Shown: piece after piece, positions 37,601 through 49,110 of the stretch
Numbering within the stretch: position 1 is the stretch's first letter
Layout of the letters: the number at the start of each line of letters is the position of its first letter
Assembly (NCBI GenBank): GCA_021029095.1
Contig: JAJOHG010000009.1
Span: 1,042,304-1,106,303 of the forward strand
DNA length: 64,000 nt
Direction: 5' to 3'
Source: Phellopilus nigrolimitatus
Lineage: Eukaryota > Basidiomycota > Agaricomycetes > Hymenochaetales > Hymenochaetaceae
Translations under genes and position numbers: made by a program
Notes under the pieces: model-generated
Told to the model about the DNA's origin: nothing
The model's input: only the letters and a program-made list of their open reading frames with translations
Databases searched by the model: none

Positions 37601-38424
37601 TGCCGGTTGCTGGGGTTGCTGCTGCTGCTGCTGGAAATGGTTAATGAACGTCGTGCTGGGACTCCGCTGCGATGTCCCTTGAGAAGAAGACGTAGGAGGG
37701 GGCGGTGAGAACGAGGGGCTCGGGTTCGATGAAGCACCATTCAGTGTCAATGCCGGGCTTAAGAGCGAAAAAGACGTCACGAATCCGCACACATTGTAAG
37801 GCTATATATATGACCCACTCGATGACCATTGATTGTCCATTCACAGGAGACTGATTCGATGATTGAGACTGTTGTTGCTGCTGCTGGTTCGAGCCAACAG
37901 AGCTGGTCGCGCCATTGAGGGTCGAATATGAGGAAAGCGGGAGGTTTTGCTGGGGCCACGCCGACGCCGCTGCCGCCTGACCATAGGAAACCATATTGAA
38001 TGGCGCGACTGTACTGAAAAACGGATGTCCATTTTGGGACATGTGCGGTGCAAACTGATGATACAGATGCTGCATGGGCGCGATGGACGACGAGCTCGAC
38101 GAGGGCCCTGGACAAAATAGACATCATCAGCATCTGAAGTGCATCGTGTCGCCCACGCCGTTGCAAATTTCGGGGGCTTGTTTTCGCTTTCCTTCCTTAG
38201 AAAGCAGATGTTGATTGCTTACCCTGCAAGTCACCAAGACCAAACTCGCTCAAATCGATAGGAGGCTGTGCGACGGCCTTTGACCAGTCGTCGTGGGTGA
38301 TCGCACCGTTCTGGACAGTGGGCGGTGGGGACTGCTGGGGGACGTTATCCTGGACATGCTGGTGGTTGTCGGGAGTAGAGTGGATCCACTGCTGGGGGAA
38401 CAGCGCCGAATTGTAAGCTTCCAT
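34635..38424 (-). CDS. PNUTS/Ppn1-like protein phosphatase-1 regulator: TFIIS-N domain, RVxF motif, CCCH zinc finger
   Basis: One gene assembled from frames that look separate. Start 38424: MEAYNSALFPQQWIHS. Gln/Ser-rich N-terminus over several exons. TFIIS N-terminal (LW) domain: RAAFVAKLSTLLSPSALSNA, then VVDRLPLTLEQLADNGIGKI and DMASNIERKWRTMFPPDSPN. A basic linker follows, with a PP1-docking motif KRKVVTWAPEAQL (about 35935), then a helical segment (DLERAEGAALHRHLFEEAVD) and an RGG-type tract. A C-terminal CCCH finger reads C-TFYAQGR-C-KFGDT-C-DFA-H. The finger is split by an intron at 34699-34791 that begins GC rather than GT. Proteins of this layout anchor PP1 to the cleavage-and-polyadenylation factor and transcription termination machinery. 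The joining of the two halves at about 36390-36530 (KKAEIE-DKTKKRK) is my splice inference. Confidence 0.8.
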
Positions 38425-39202
38425 CGCTTTTATGCCCTGTCTGCCGCTGCGTTTTCAGACCCGCTTCGATTATTTGACTCGGGAATTTTTGGGGCTGGTT
38501 TTTATGCCCTTGTTCAGCAACAGTAAAAAATGCTATCTGTGCTCTACGAGGACGACAAGGCAGGCGCTGTCACCTTTTTTTCTGCGCCGTGTTTCTCTGA
38601 GGGTGGGAAGACGCTCGCTCTGGTTCACTGCTGGGATGTTGGATGTGGTCAACGAGCAGATGGCCTCAGCACGACGACCGTCCTTGTCTACATATAGAAG
38701 GAGGCCTTCCCACGCTTTCGTCTCCGCTTCAAGTGGAGGGAAACAGGGATCATTGCCGAGCCATTGCCGAGCCATTGCCGAGCCACTGCCGGGCCACTGC
38801 CGGGCCACCGCCGCGTGTACAGATCGAGATTACTTACATTCAACGAAGATTCAGAACTCATTTCAACAATCGTAATGAAGGGGCAGCTGAGACAAAGAAG
38901 GCCTCCTTTCTTATATACTTTATCTCGGTAAGGAGAGGAAATAAATAGGGGGAAGAACAATAGTGCGCTCAGATGACCGATTGTAATTGACTGATTTGTA
39001 TTGGTGTGTATTGGCGGATATAACCGGACAAGAAAAGTGTACAAATAGCGAGTCAACAACTTTGTAGTCCCCGTTTCTTACTCTCTTACCCACGCCTTCA
39101 AACTCCCTTCATCTTTTTTTCTGACTTCCACTGTTGGACTACAGACGCGTCGCGCTCATCGCCGCTTCGCGAACAACTCCCCCTTTAGCAACTCAGCCGT
39201 AA
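38425..39202. other. Divergent promoter region between PNUTS-like and HMG-box genes
   Basis: About 780 bp between divergent starts. Contains an 11-bp tandem repeat (separate entry) and a pyrimidine-rich tract just before the HMG gene (39080-39125). No coding family recognised. Confidence 0.5.
38751..38815 (+). repeat. 11-bp minisatellite, about six units
   Basis: Unit CATTGCCGAGC, drifting to CACTGCCGGGC in later copies and CACCGCCGCG at the end. The unit is not a multiple of three and lies in a promoter region. Confidence 0.85.
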
Positions 39203-40519
39203 ATGATGCAGCAGGAGAACGCGCAGATCGAGTACCAGAGGCACCAGGTCAGTCCGCTTGTAACTAGATGCCTCGCCGTCGGCGCCGTCGCGCGCTCCGG
39301 CAGCGCATCGCGCGCTCTTTGTCTTCGTTTCGTTCCGAGACACCACACGCTGACTTTCTTCAATTCTTCGCACTCCAGCTTCTCACGACGCTCGGGCAGG
39401 CCGCTGACGCGCTCCGCAACGCGGCGGCCATGGCCGAGAGCTTCGCCGCCCTCGTCCAGCACTCCGCCTTCGTGCCTCAGCTGCCCGGCCACCCGCTCAG
39501 CATGTTCCAGATGTTTGCGCCCCCTGGCCAGGGCCAGGGCCAGATGCAGCCGTTCCAGACAAGCATTGCGCCTATGACGCCCGGCGTCGCCCCCACGGCG
39601 CCGGCAGAGGGCAGCAACGGCCGCAAGCGCGGCGCGCGCAACGCGACCCCCGCGGACGAGGACGCCGTCGGCGCGGACGGGAAGAAGAAGCGCAAGCGTG
39701 CCCCGGCCGGGGAAAAGAAAGAGAAGAAAGTGCGCGACCCGAACGCGCCGAAGCGGCCCCCGAGCGCGTACCTGCTCTTCCAGAACGAGGTCCGCAAGGA
39801 GATGCAGGCGCGCTATCCCGACAAACCGTATCACGAAGTGCTGACCAGGATCTCGGAGCGCTGGTCGAAGATGAACGATGACGACAAAAAGGTGCGACGC
39901 GTCTTCTTTCGAAAGATAGCAGAAATGAACGAATGTTTTTTTATACAGGTCTACAATGACATGACGAACGAGAACAAAATACAGTTTGCTGTAAGAAAGG
40001 CTGCGTACGATGCCTCGCTTTCAGGTACCAATGGAACTGCTTCTGCAGACATTGTGCGTTTTTTATTCACCCTTCACCTCGAAATGTTGAATTAATGTTT
40101 CACAGGTATCCCCGACGCTCCCAGTTCCTGTAGCTGCGCCCGCACCAGCTCCTGTGGTCGCACCTGTACTCGCACCTGTAGCTGCCCCCGTCGCACAAGA
40201 ATCCGACACGGACGAGGAAGAAGCTTCCGAGTCTCCTTCGCCCGTTGTCGCCGCCCCAGGCGCCGTCGTTGCCGCGTCGAGCACCGACGACTCCTCTAGT
40301 TCGAGTTCGGAAGAAGAATCGGACGCGGAAGAAGCAGCGCCCGCACCCGCTCCCAAAAGAGCGAAGGTGCAGAAGCCTGCCGCGCCTGCCCCGGCCGTCG
40401 CGCCGACGTCGCCCTTGACGAGGAAAACGCCTGTAGCAGCAGCAGCTGCGCCGCCGCAACCGAAGGAGCGCAAGAAGCGGGAAAAGAAGTCGAAGAAGGA
40501 GGTTGCCGCTGCTGCATAA
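39203..40519 (+). CDS. HMG-box DNA-binding protein
   Basis: Start 39203: MMQQENAQIEYQRHQ, then an intron to about 39378. The N-terminal region is helical (LGQAADALRNAAAMAESFAA). A basic linker GKKKRKRAPAGEKKEKK at about 39680 is a likely nuclear signal. The HMG box follows at about 39735-40010: DPNAPKRPPSAYLLFQNEVR, VLTRISERWSKMNDDDKK, intron, VYNDMTNENKIQFAVRKAAY. After another intron (about 40053-40106) comes a Pro/Ala- and Ser/Glu-rich tail with SSSSSSEEESDAEEA, and a Lys-rich end at 40519. The box is of the sequence-nonspecific HMGB type. Likely chromatin architecture or rDNA transcription factor; exact ortholog uncertain. Confidence 0.9.
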
Positions 40520-41274
40520 ACAACCGACGGCTTGTTCTATTTTATCTATGTATTTACTTCGGTGACGTCGGTTCTCTTTTTCCACCACGCTCCCCTTATC
40601 TTCAAATTTCCGGTCTGTGTGTATTACGCTTGGGCTGGCAGGTGTGTTTTATATCACTATCGCTATTCGAATGCTTCCGTGCCTTTGAATCCGTAATATT
40701 GACCTTCTAATGACGGACGTTCAAACGTTCATGTCCACTGTTCCAAGACCGATGTTCACTGTGCATCGTTTGTTATTTCGTTTCTTACTGTACTACACTT
40801 CTCGCGTTACTACTTAGTTACTATACTTACGTTCGTCTTTTTTGCGTGCTTGCTTGTTTGATTGCAGTACATATTCTCGTAAGGTTCAATTGGAAGCGTA
40901 TTGAAATTTGGATATCATGATACGATGATCAACCGTTGCATTCTGCTCGGCCTCAAGAACCTTTTGCTATTGGGCGCCGACTGCGTATGGCAGTATAATA
41001 CTCGTGTGACAGCCTGAGAGGAATAAAACTGCACCGGAATCCTGTGCTGCTACTATTGTCTGATGGCGATATCTGTTGTGAAAGGCGGACCGCCTGTAAT
41101 AAAATGCGCGGCAGCGACGTAGCCGCCCGGCCCTTCTACTTATAACCAATCGGGCCTATCTGCATAATCGCTCTCATCTCCATCTCCCGCCATCATCTCC
41201 AGACGCTCTCAGTCGTCGTCGGCGCCCCCTCCTCGCATTAAAACAAGCAAAGAGACAGGCGCGATCGAGAAAGA
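40520..41274. other. Intergenic, HMG 3' flank and WW gene promoter
   Basis: No coding signal. Pyrimidine-rich leader-like sequence at 41160-41220 just ahead of the WW gene. Confidence 0.5.
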
Positions 41275-42085
41275 ATGTCCGCGCCGCCGTCCTACGCAGG
41301 CGAGCCCCAGAACCCGGACCGCCGCGAGCTCCCGCCCGGCTGGATCCAGCAGTACGACGCAAACTACAAGACGTGGTGCGCACTCTCCCGCCATCCCATC
41401 TCATCCCATCGCCTGCTAATCACGAGCGCCATCGCGCAACAGGTTCTACGTGAACACACGCGACACGCCGCCGCGCTCCTCGTGGACGCACCCGCTCGGG
41501 CCCGCGCCGCCCCCGCCCGGCCCGCCACCGGGCCCGTACGCGTCGCCGCCCCCAGGCCCGCCCGAATCGCGCGGGTGGGGCGGCGGTGGCGGCTCGCCCT
41601 ACCCACCGCAGGGCGGCGGCTACGGCGGCTACGGCGGGCCGCCCCCGGGCGCGAGCCCGGGCCCCTACGGCGGCCCCCCGGGTCCCGCATACGGAGGCGG
41701 GTACGGCGGGGCGCCGGGGTATGGCGGGGCGCCCGGGTACGGCGGGGCACCGGGTTACGGAGGTGCGCCCGGGTACGGGGGCCCGCCGGGGTATGGAGGC
41801 GGGTATGGTCAGGGTGGCGGCGAGCGCGGGTGGTTCGGCGGGGGCCAGCAGCAGCCCCCGCCGCAGCAGGCCGTGTATGCGCAGGCCCCGCCGAAGAAGA
41901 GCGGGATGGGGGTGGGCTCGATGGTCGCGGCGGGCGGGGCGGGCCTGCTCGGGGGTGCGCTGCTCGAGCATGCGTTCGACGGCGGCGACGGCGGCGACGG
42001 GGGTGGTGACGGGGGCGACTACGGCGGAGGCGATGGTGGCGATGGTGGCGGCGACTTTGGGGGCGACGGCGGCGGCGACTTTTAG
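41275..42085 (+). CDS. WW-domain, Gly/Pro/Tyr-rich small protein
   Basis: Start 41275 MSAPPSYAGEPQNPDRREL. A WW domain spans an intron (about 41375-41441): LPPGWIQQYDANYKTW joins FYVNTRDTPPRSSWTHPL, with both Trp residues and the Pro after them present. The WW domain is followed by a Pro-rich linker, a tandem YGGAPG region, a hydrophobic MGVGSMVAAGGAGLLGGALL stretch and a Gly/Asp-rich tail ending at 42085. Similar small fungal proteins are often described as WW-domain or glycine-rich membrane-associated proteins. The hydrophobic stretch could be a short membrane helix of the glycine-zipper type. No break seen. Confidence 0.88.
41702..41791 (+). repeat. 18-bp tandem repeat coding YGGAPG, five units
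   Basis: Units of 18 bp encode Y-G-G-A-P-G with small changes (the last unit is Y-G-G-P-P-G). In frame with the WW-domain gene, so copy-number change would alter protein length without breaking it. Confidence 0.9.
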
Positions 42086-43034
42086 GGTGCCTTGCGCTCG
42101 ACGGGGCGGGATGCGCGCTGTCTGCTCTTCTTCTTGGGATTTGTACAAGACCTCCCCCTCGCACGACCTTCGGGAACAATGTACTCGCTATGAACCGGGC
42201 ATTCTGGTTGTACAATTCGTATATTTACTTGCTCTTGTTTTATTCGCCCGGCTGTTTCTGAGCTTCGGGCAAGTATGTTTTGTTTTTCCTCATGTACATG
42301 TACGTCGCACTTCTGAATCGCCGGAACAACGTCGGATAGTAAGACCGCCAGACTCGTATTTTTCTTCGTATAATGTGTCTGCCCTGCGCCGTCGAGCTGT
42401 GCATCCCAACCGACGCGCGTTACCGCCCGGCTGTGTCTGTATATTTCGCTCCATCTCTGTCCTTTCCGTCTTTCGTGCTTTCGGCGATCTTTCAAGGCGT
42501 GCACGCAAATTACAGCCTTCCGGACCACCCTCACTCTTATGATGCACTTCAAAAGCGCCTAGCGTGTACTATATAGTGACGACTTCAACGTCCTCGAAAT
42601 CCGAACTCACCGTATATGTATATCTGCTAACTTAATGGATTTGATATCTTCGGTCACTTCACTTCCGAAGTATTCTGGCTCCCCTTGGGTCGGACATCAA
42701 GTGAAATTAACTTCCCATGTCCCCGTGTTCTAACCAAGGCAAGGGCGTGTCGTGAAAGGCCGATTGAAACGGCGAAGAACTTCAAGGGCTGACCGATCGC
42801 ATCTAATAATTGTGAATCTGCGTGTTTCTCCTGGTCGAGCTACTCCGACTGAGTCTTGGTACAACCTGTTGCAGTCTATGGCCTCTATACTTGCGTTCGC
42901 AGTCAGATCTTCGGCACACCTCCTAGAAGAAGCAGCGACCTAGAAACGGTGAACGTCTACGATGCTGCCAGCGCGGTCTGACGCTTCGAGTCTAGTGCAC
43001 GAAGCGTGAGGTTATTGTTATTGTCCATCTTCTT
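42086..43034. other. Intergenic, WW gene 3' flank
   Basis: AT-moderate spacer with no recognised gene. Ends where similarity to the left NLR arm starts. Confidence 0.5.
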
Positions 43035-46000
43035 ATGGCGAGAAGTCAATCGGAACCCTTGTATGGGAACGAAGCCAAAGAATCAATCTTCTCTCTCGGG
43101 AGTACTAGCACTGGGAAGTGTGTGTCGCATCGATAACGACGTCGCTCACAACTTGTTCTTGACCATCGTCTCGCTCGCAAGTATCTCATTTCCTGACTGA
43201 CCTCAACATGTCACCGACACAAGACCCGCCGAGTCATCCGAGTGCGGACCAGGTTCGGTGAGTCAACAAGATTCAATGTAATCAATCCCTTTGCTAACTG
43301 AGTCCGTTTGCGCAGCGTTCAAGGTATAGAATCAACTCTGCTTGTATCTGTCGCCGTGCTCACTTCTTCGCATAGGCATCGAAGTGGACTTCGTCACCCG
43401 GCGACCGAAGCATAGACTCATCATCAAGTTCGAAAGTAGCGACGGGATGGCAAACGCCACTCTGAAATTCGGGAAGAAAGAAGCTGTGAGATGGGAGGGA
43501 GAACTGTGCGTGCATGCCGTCGCTGCTGTTAACTGACGGACCGTGACTGTCTATGCAACTTCCTCTCAGGTTTCTTTCTACTTCCGCAACGCTCTCCGTG
43601 TCGGTTCAAGAACTGCTCTGCTTTAAGAGAACCAAAGAATTCGCGACCGTCAGCGTGGCCGGGTCGGAACTGGGCGATCAACATTCGAATCAGTTCAACG
43701 GTATGAGTAGCCGTTATATATGATGATATCTCATTGCCTTAACCCGCATTACCCATGCCAGACCCACAGAAGAAGATCCTGCTGAAAATGTCGTCATCTA
43801 CGGCCGTGGTAGTAAGTCATTTCCAGCAAAATTAAGAAAACATTCTCAGCTGATGCCACCCGGCACTCAAGTTGGCTGAGATAGTTGAAGATCGCGTTGA
43901 AGAAGCTACAAAGCAACTCGCTCAGAAAGAGATCATTCTCGAAAGGCTCGGGCAAGCACGCGGGCTTGTGGACGTGATTATGAAGTTTGCAGCAGTGGTG
44001 TCAGACGTGAGCTTCTGCATACTTGTGCATTGTGGATCTTGTGCTGACATTAAGTAGATCCATCCGGGTGCTGCAGCGGGAATTGCGGCTCTCAAGGCTC
44101 TATATGAGGTAACATAAGATCACCAAAGTATATATTATCACTGACGTCGCAACAGCAATGCCAGCAGCAGGAGGATTGTCACCAGTCAGCCCTGGATCTT
44201 CTTGAGGACTTGACTTTGTTTCTGCCATTCACTTCTAAGGCTACTGTGCCGACCGAGTTGATGAAGAGCAACAACACGAAGCAGACCGTCCTTAAGATGC
44301 TCACCCTCATAAAGCAGGCTTCTGATTTCATCATTGAATATTCTTCCTTGAGTGCCTTGGGTATGATCTCCTAGGCTTTTCTAGCCAGGATACTTACGGG
44401 TCTCTAGGTGAAATGATTTCCTCTCAACAGAAGAGTGTTGATGACTTCAAGGCATCTTTCAGAAAGCTAAAGGATGTCTATGATTGGTACATAAAGATGG
44501 AGATCTGGAAAACTCTGCTCAATACAGGTAATCTAATGCTTTCCGTGATGCTTCGAAGTGGGGTTAGCTCAATTTCTCTTTTTAGAGAGGCTCGGAGAGG
44601 ACCAGCAGCTCAGGCATCTGCGTCCCGCTGAGAATGCTTATTTCCATCCTGACAAAGGCTGCCTGGAAGGGACGAGATCTGCATTTCTTGAACAGGTTTC
44701 TCAGTGGGCCAACAGTGCTGACCCTGCATCCCCCAAACTTTGTTGGGTGTATGGCTTGGCAGGCTCTGGAAAGACCTCCGTCTCAAATACAGTTGCGCAT
44801 ATGCTCAATGAGCAGAATCTTCTTTCAGGTTGCTTCTTATGCAAGAGGGATGACCCTATTCTCCATGATCCAACCTATTTACTCCCTACATTAGCCTACC
44901 ACATGGCAAAGTGGCATGAGCCCTATCGCTCGGCCATCCTGTCAGTCCTGCAGGGCAGTGAAAGCACAAAAGTGGATGCAAAGAACCTAGCCTGGCAGTT
45001 TGACCTGCTTTTCAAGAAGCCACTGTTATCCCTTTCACAGGAGCCTCCAATACCAGTGATATTTGTGATTGATGCTTTGGATGAGTCTGGAAATTCCCAG
45101 ACAAGAGCTGAACTGGCAGGCTACATTGTCAAATTGGCAGATGCTGTTCCTTGGATCAAAGTCTTTCTGACCAGCAGACTTCTTCCTGAAATCCAGGATA
45201 CATTTTCAATGACAGAACAGGGCTTTGTAACAAAGTTGGATATTAGGTCTTTTAATGCTCAGCAGGACATTGTTGCTTTCACAAGGATGCAGTTAGGCAA
45301 AATAAAGAGCCTTGACCAGCATTGGTCGGAAGAAAGACAGATTGTCACACTTTCTGGAAGGGCATTTGGACTATTCATATGGGCAAGCACTGTGTGCAAG
45401 TTCATCTCTGATAGCTTGGACCCAAACTATGCAGTAGAGAAGATTTTCAGACTTTCCAAGCAGTCTGAAGAGTCTGCATATGATGCTGAGGGAGGTCTTG
45501 ATGCGCTATACAGGACTGTTATTCAGGAAGTCAGCCAAGGAAATACAGACAATGTGATGATTGTGAAAACAATCCTTGGTACCATCACAAGCACAGCACA
45601 GAACAAGCCACTCCCTGAGAATGCTCTGTTTGAACTACTACCCACACTTCCTGATGGCAGAAATATCACCAAACTCACATTTGTGAGAATCATTGATAGC
45701 TTGCTTTCTGTTCTATACAGAGATTCAGCTGCTGATGGAGCCATCCGTGTGCTGCACCCATCCTTTCTGGACTTTTTGAATAGCAGTACCCGCTCCCAAC
45801 AATTTCACTCTGATCCAATCAAAATGGAACTGAGTGTAGCAATGAAATGCTTGCAGGTCATGATATCTGAGCTGAAGTTCAATATCTGTGATCTGAAGAC
45901 ATCTTATCTTCCAAATATTCAGGTTGAAGATCTTAAGGAAAGGATCTCCATGCACATCTCTCCACAGCTCCGGTACAGTTGCTTGTATTGGTCATATCAT

Positions 46001-47727
46001 TTGTGTTCTTCCAGCTGTGCAGAAACCTCAAAGCTTGTTGGAGAATTTCTGTGCCACCCAAGGATGCTGTACTGGATTGAAGTATTGAGTCTGATTAGAT
46101 GTGTGCATAGAGGCAGATATGCCATGCAAAACATTGCTAAACTCTATGAGGTAAGATTGTGTACCATATATATATGGAGTGTAACTGAAAATGATTTGTC
46201 CAGGAATCTGAAATCATTTCTACTGTTGCATTAGAAGTCTATGTTTTCTTGGGTGATTTCTATCATGCAATGGTGCATAGCACACCCCATCTTTATATAT
46301 CTGCTTTGCCTTGGGCACCACCAGACAGCTTTATTTCTCAAAAGCTCGCTCCTCTTTTCCCAAATAAAGTGAAAATTATCACAGAAATGAATACACTTTC
46401 AACTTGGGTAAAAAATGAAGCTTTGGAGATGGAAGAGAGCACAGCAAGGTGTACAGCCATTTACTCTCCTGACAACAAATATATTTTGTCAACCTTTGGA
46501 GAGGACACTATCTGCATCTGGGATGCAACAACAGGATTGGCTGTTAGAGAGCCCCTTGAAAGAAGCTCACAAAGAAAAGTCCTGTCCATTGCCTGCTCAC
46601 CTGATGGCACTGGTAACATAGTGGCTGGATATGATGATGGCATTATTTGCATTTGGAATATGCACACAGGCAAGCTTGTTGGGGGACCACTCATAGGTCA
46701 CTCAAGCTATGTCAATTGTGTTGCTTATTCACCTGATGACATCCACTTTGCATCTGGGTCCTCTGATTGTACACTCTGCATTTGGGAAAAAGAAACAGGT
46801 GTATTACTCTTTGGAAGACCACTTAAAGGCCACCGTGGTCCAATCAATTCCATTGCCTATTCTCCTGATGGAAAATACATTGCAAGTGTATCAGATGATT
46901 TCAGAGTCTTCGTCTGGAATGCAGAAATTGGATTAATGGAAAAAGAAATACTAGGGTTATATCACCCAGTAACCTCTATCTGTTACTCCCCAGATGGAGA
47001 AAAGATTGCATTTGCAACCCATCATGAAGTGTACATAACTGATGCTAAAGCAGGGAGGCCTGTTGCTCCTATGTATGAGAGGAGTTTTGGAGAAAGGCCC
47101 ATTGGCAGTCCTGTTGCTTATGCACCAAATGGTGAAAATCTTGTTTTTAGCCTTGGTAATATCACTGGGTTGATTTGCTTTTTGGGTCCTGTTGATGTAC
47201 CCAGAGAAAAGAGTCTGACTCACCGGTATGTCTATAAAAAGTTTGTCTTTAATCCTATGGTCCACTTGTTCCCATATGGTGTCACCTCCATTGCTTGTTC
47301 TTATGGTGGGAAGCATATATTATAGGGCATACCACGAGTCGATCCCCGGGTTGACCCGGACCTGTTGGCGGATCTACCCGTGACCGAAAAACCTCAACCC
47401 GGACCCGGCTTGACCTGGACCCGTTGGGACTCGGATTCACGGGTCACCGAATTCCCACGGTTCCAGGTCACGGAGGTCACGGGTTTGTTCACAGCTCCCT
47501 GCGGGTCGCATTGTCATCCACCTTTCTTCGCGCGCATCGCCTGAGTCTCCTGTCTTCCACTTCTCGAGCATAGCAAGCCCGCCGCTATCCATCCCGCATG
47601 CCCACACCAAGCCTCATGGGCGCATGAAATCCGACCGACGCCGCGGAGAAGACGACGAAGCTCGCCCCGCTCACGCGCCTCTGCTCCCTCTCGCTCAAGA
47701 AAACAACACGCCCCAAAAATGCCAGGC

Positions 47728-48267
47728 TTACGGACGCGTTCATCTCTGAACATGCGGCCCCGCCTCAAGCGTTCCGGCAAGCTCGAGGTTTTACGACACA
47801 GGTGGACATCGTCAAGACCGGACACTTCAAGGAGCTTGCTCCCTATGACCCTGACTGGTACTACACGCGCGCCGGTGCGTTCGAGGCAGCTCTCGTACAT
47901 ACGTATACAACTGAACTTTTTCTTTCGCTGTGTTCATATCCGCATCGGTGTCTCTTACAGCTGCCGTCGCTCGTCACATCTACCTGCGCAAAAGCGTCGG
48001 CATTGGCGCACTCTCGAAACTGCACGGTGGACGCAACCGCCGCGGGAACCGGCCAAGCCACCACGCGGACGCGAGCGCGAGCGTGCAGCGCAAGGTCTGC
48101 CAGTCGCTCGAGAAGATCGGCGTGCTCGAGCTGAGCGACACCGACGGCCGGCACATCTCGCAGGACAACCAGCGCGATCTCGACCGCATCGCGACCGCCG
48201 TCGTCGAGCGGCGCGCGAGGCAGAGGAGGACGAGGGCGAGGATGATGATGAAGAGGCGAAGGAGTGA
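47728..48267 (+). pseudogene. Captured ribosomal protein eS19 (RPS19) fragment in element C
   Basis: Same content as in element [21 protein letters not shown], a retained intron of about 85 nt ending [26 protein letters not shown], and a tail ending EEAKE with a stop. Frame changes interrupt it at the same points as in copy A, so the decay predates the spread of the element. Confidence 0.88.
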
Positions 48268-48760
48268 GCGTCGGCCCGTGGACAGGGCGCAGTGTGATGA
48301 TGGTGTTTTATTTTCCCTCCGCTGGCCGTCACATGTTGTATGGGTATGTTCTCCCTGCGCATAAAAGCACTTTTTTGTTTCCTCTTCTCGCGCTCCCCCC
48401 TACACCCAGCCCGCTCACCCGAGGAACACACACAAGAAGCCCAGCACGCGCAAGTCGACCCCGCACTCCCGGTACGCCGCGCTCCTTGCGCTGGGCGCGT
48501 GTCCGCGCTCCCACTCGCGCAGGAGGTCGCCCTCGCACAGATGCTTGACGGCGGGAGGTTCGACATGAACGGGCGCCCCTTCGAAGCCGGTGCGGGGACG
48601 CGCGCGGGGTTCGTGCAGGACTACAGCGTCGCTCTGAATCTCGCGCGGCTACCGCGTGTACTCAAGGCGTTCGCGGTGTCGCCGTTTCGACATTGGCGTG
48701 GATGCGGGTACGGTCTTTTCCCGGACGGCTTGGCGACAACGGGTACACCGTCGAATTGCT
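48268..48760 (+). other. Unassigned cargo between eS19 and eIF3a fragments
   Basis: GC-rich, coding-like DNA. One frame near 48520-48690 reads LAQEVALAQMLDGGRFDMNG and QDYSVALNLARLPRVLKAFA, which looks like a protein fragment, but I cannot place it in a family. It may come from a third captured gene or from flanking sequence of one of the other two. The same sequence is at 27466-27958 in copy A. Confidence 0.45.
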
Positions 48761-49110
48761 TTCGTTGATGTCGACGACCTCGAGGCAAGCGAAACCCCGG
48801 AGAGCATCTGTACCGCACAGCGCTCGAGACGCTGAAAAACAATGCCACGCTCGAGGGCATTTATCAGGTGCGCTTCAAGTTTTTCCGATTGTCTGCATCT
48901 ATCTAAGTATTCTACATCCGACAGCAAATTGCGCAGCAGGCCTTCAAGTTCTGCCTCAGGCACCAGCGTAAGGTCGAGTTCCGTCGGCTAAATGAGATGT
49001 TGCGCCTGCATCTCTCGAATGTTGCCAAGTACGCGCATCAGCCCCACTCGATCAACCTCGCCGACGCGAACATGTTGCAGCGCCACCTCGACATGCGCTT
49101 TGCGCAGCTC
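48761..49110 (+). pseudogene. Captured eIF3a fragment in element C
   Basis: VDVDDLEASETPES, YRTALETLKNNATLEGIYQ, a retained intron, QIAQQAFKFCLRHQRKVEF and HSINLADANMLQRHLDMRFA mark the N-terminal region of eIF3a. About 30 family residues are missing in the middle. Same as in copy A. Confidence 0.8.

Noticed and set aside
38753..38815. CRISPR-like repeat array
   Set aside because: Units are 11 bp, contiguous without spacers, and the genome is eukaryotic.
41364..42215. Minus-strand Arg/His/Pro-rich frames opposite the WW gene
   Set aside because: Antisense shadow of the Gly/Pro-rich coding sequence, with no splice structure or motif.
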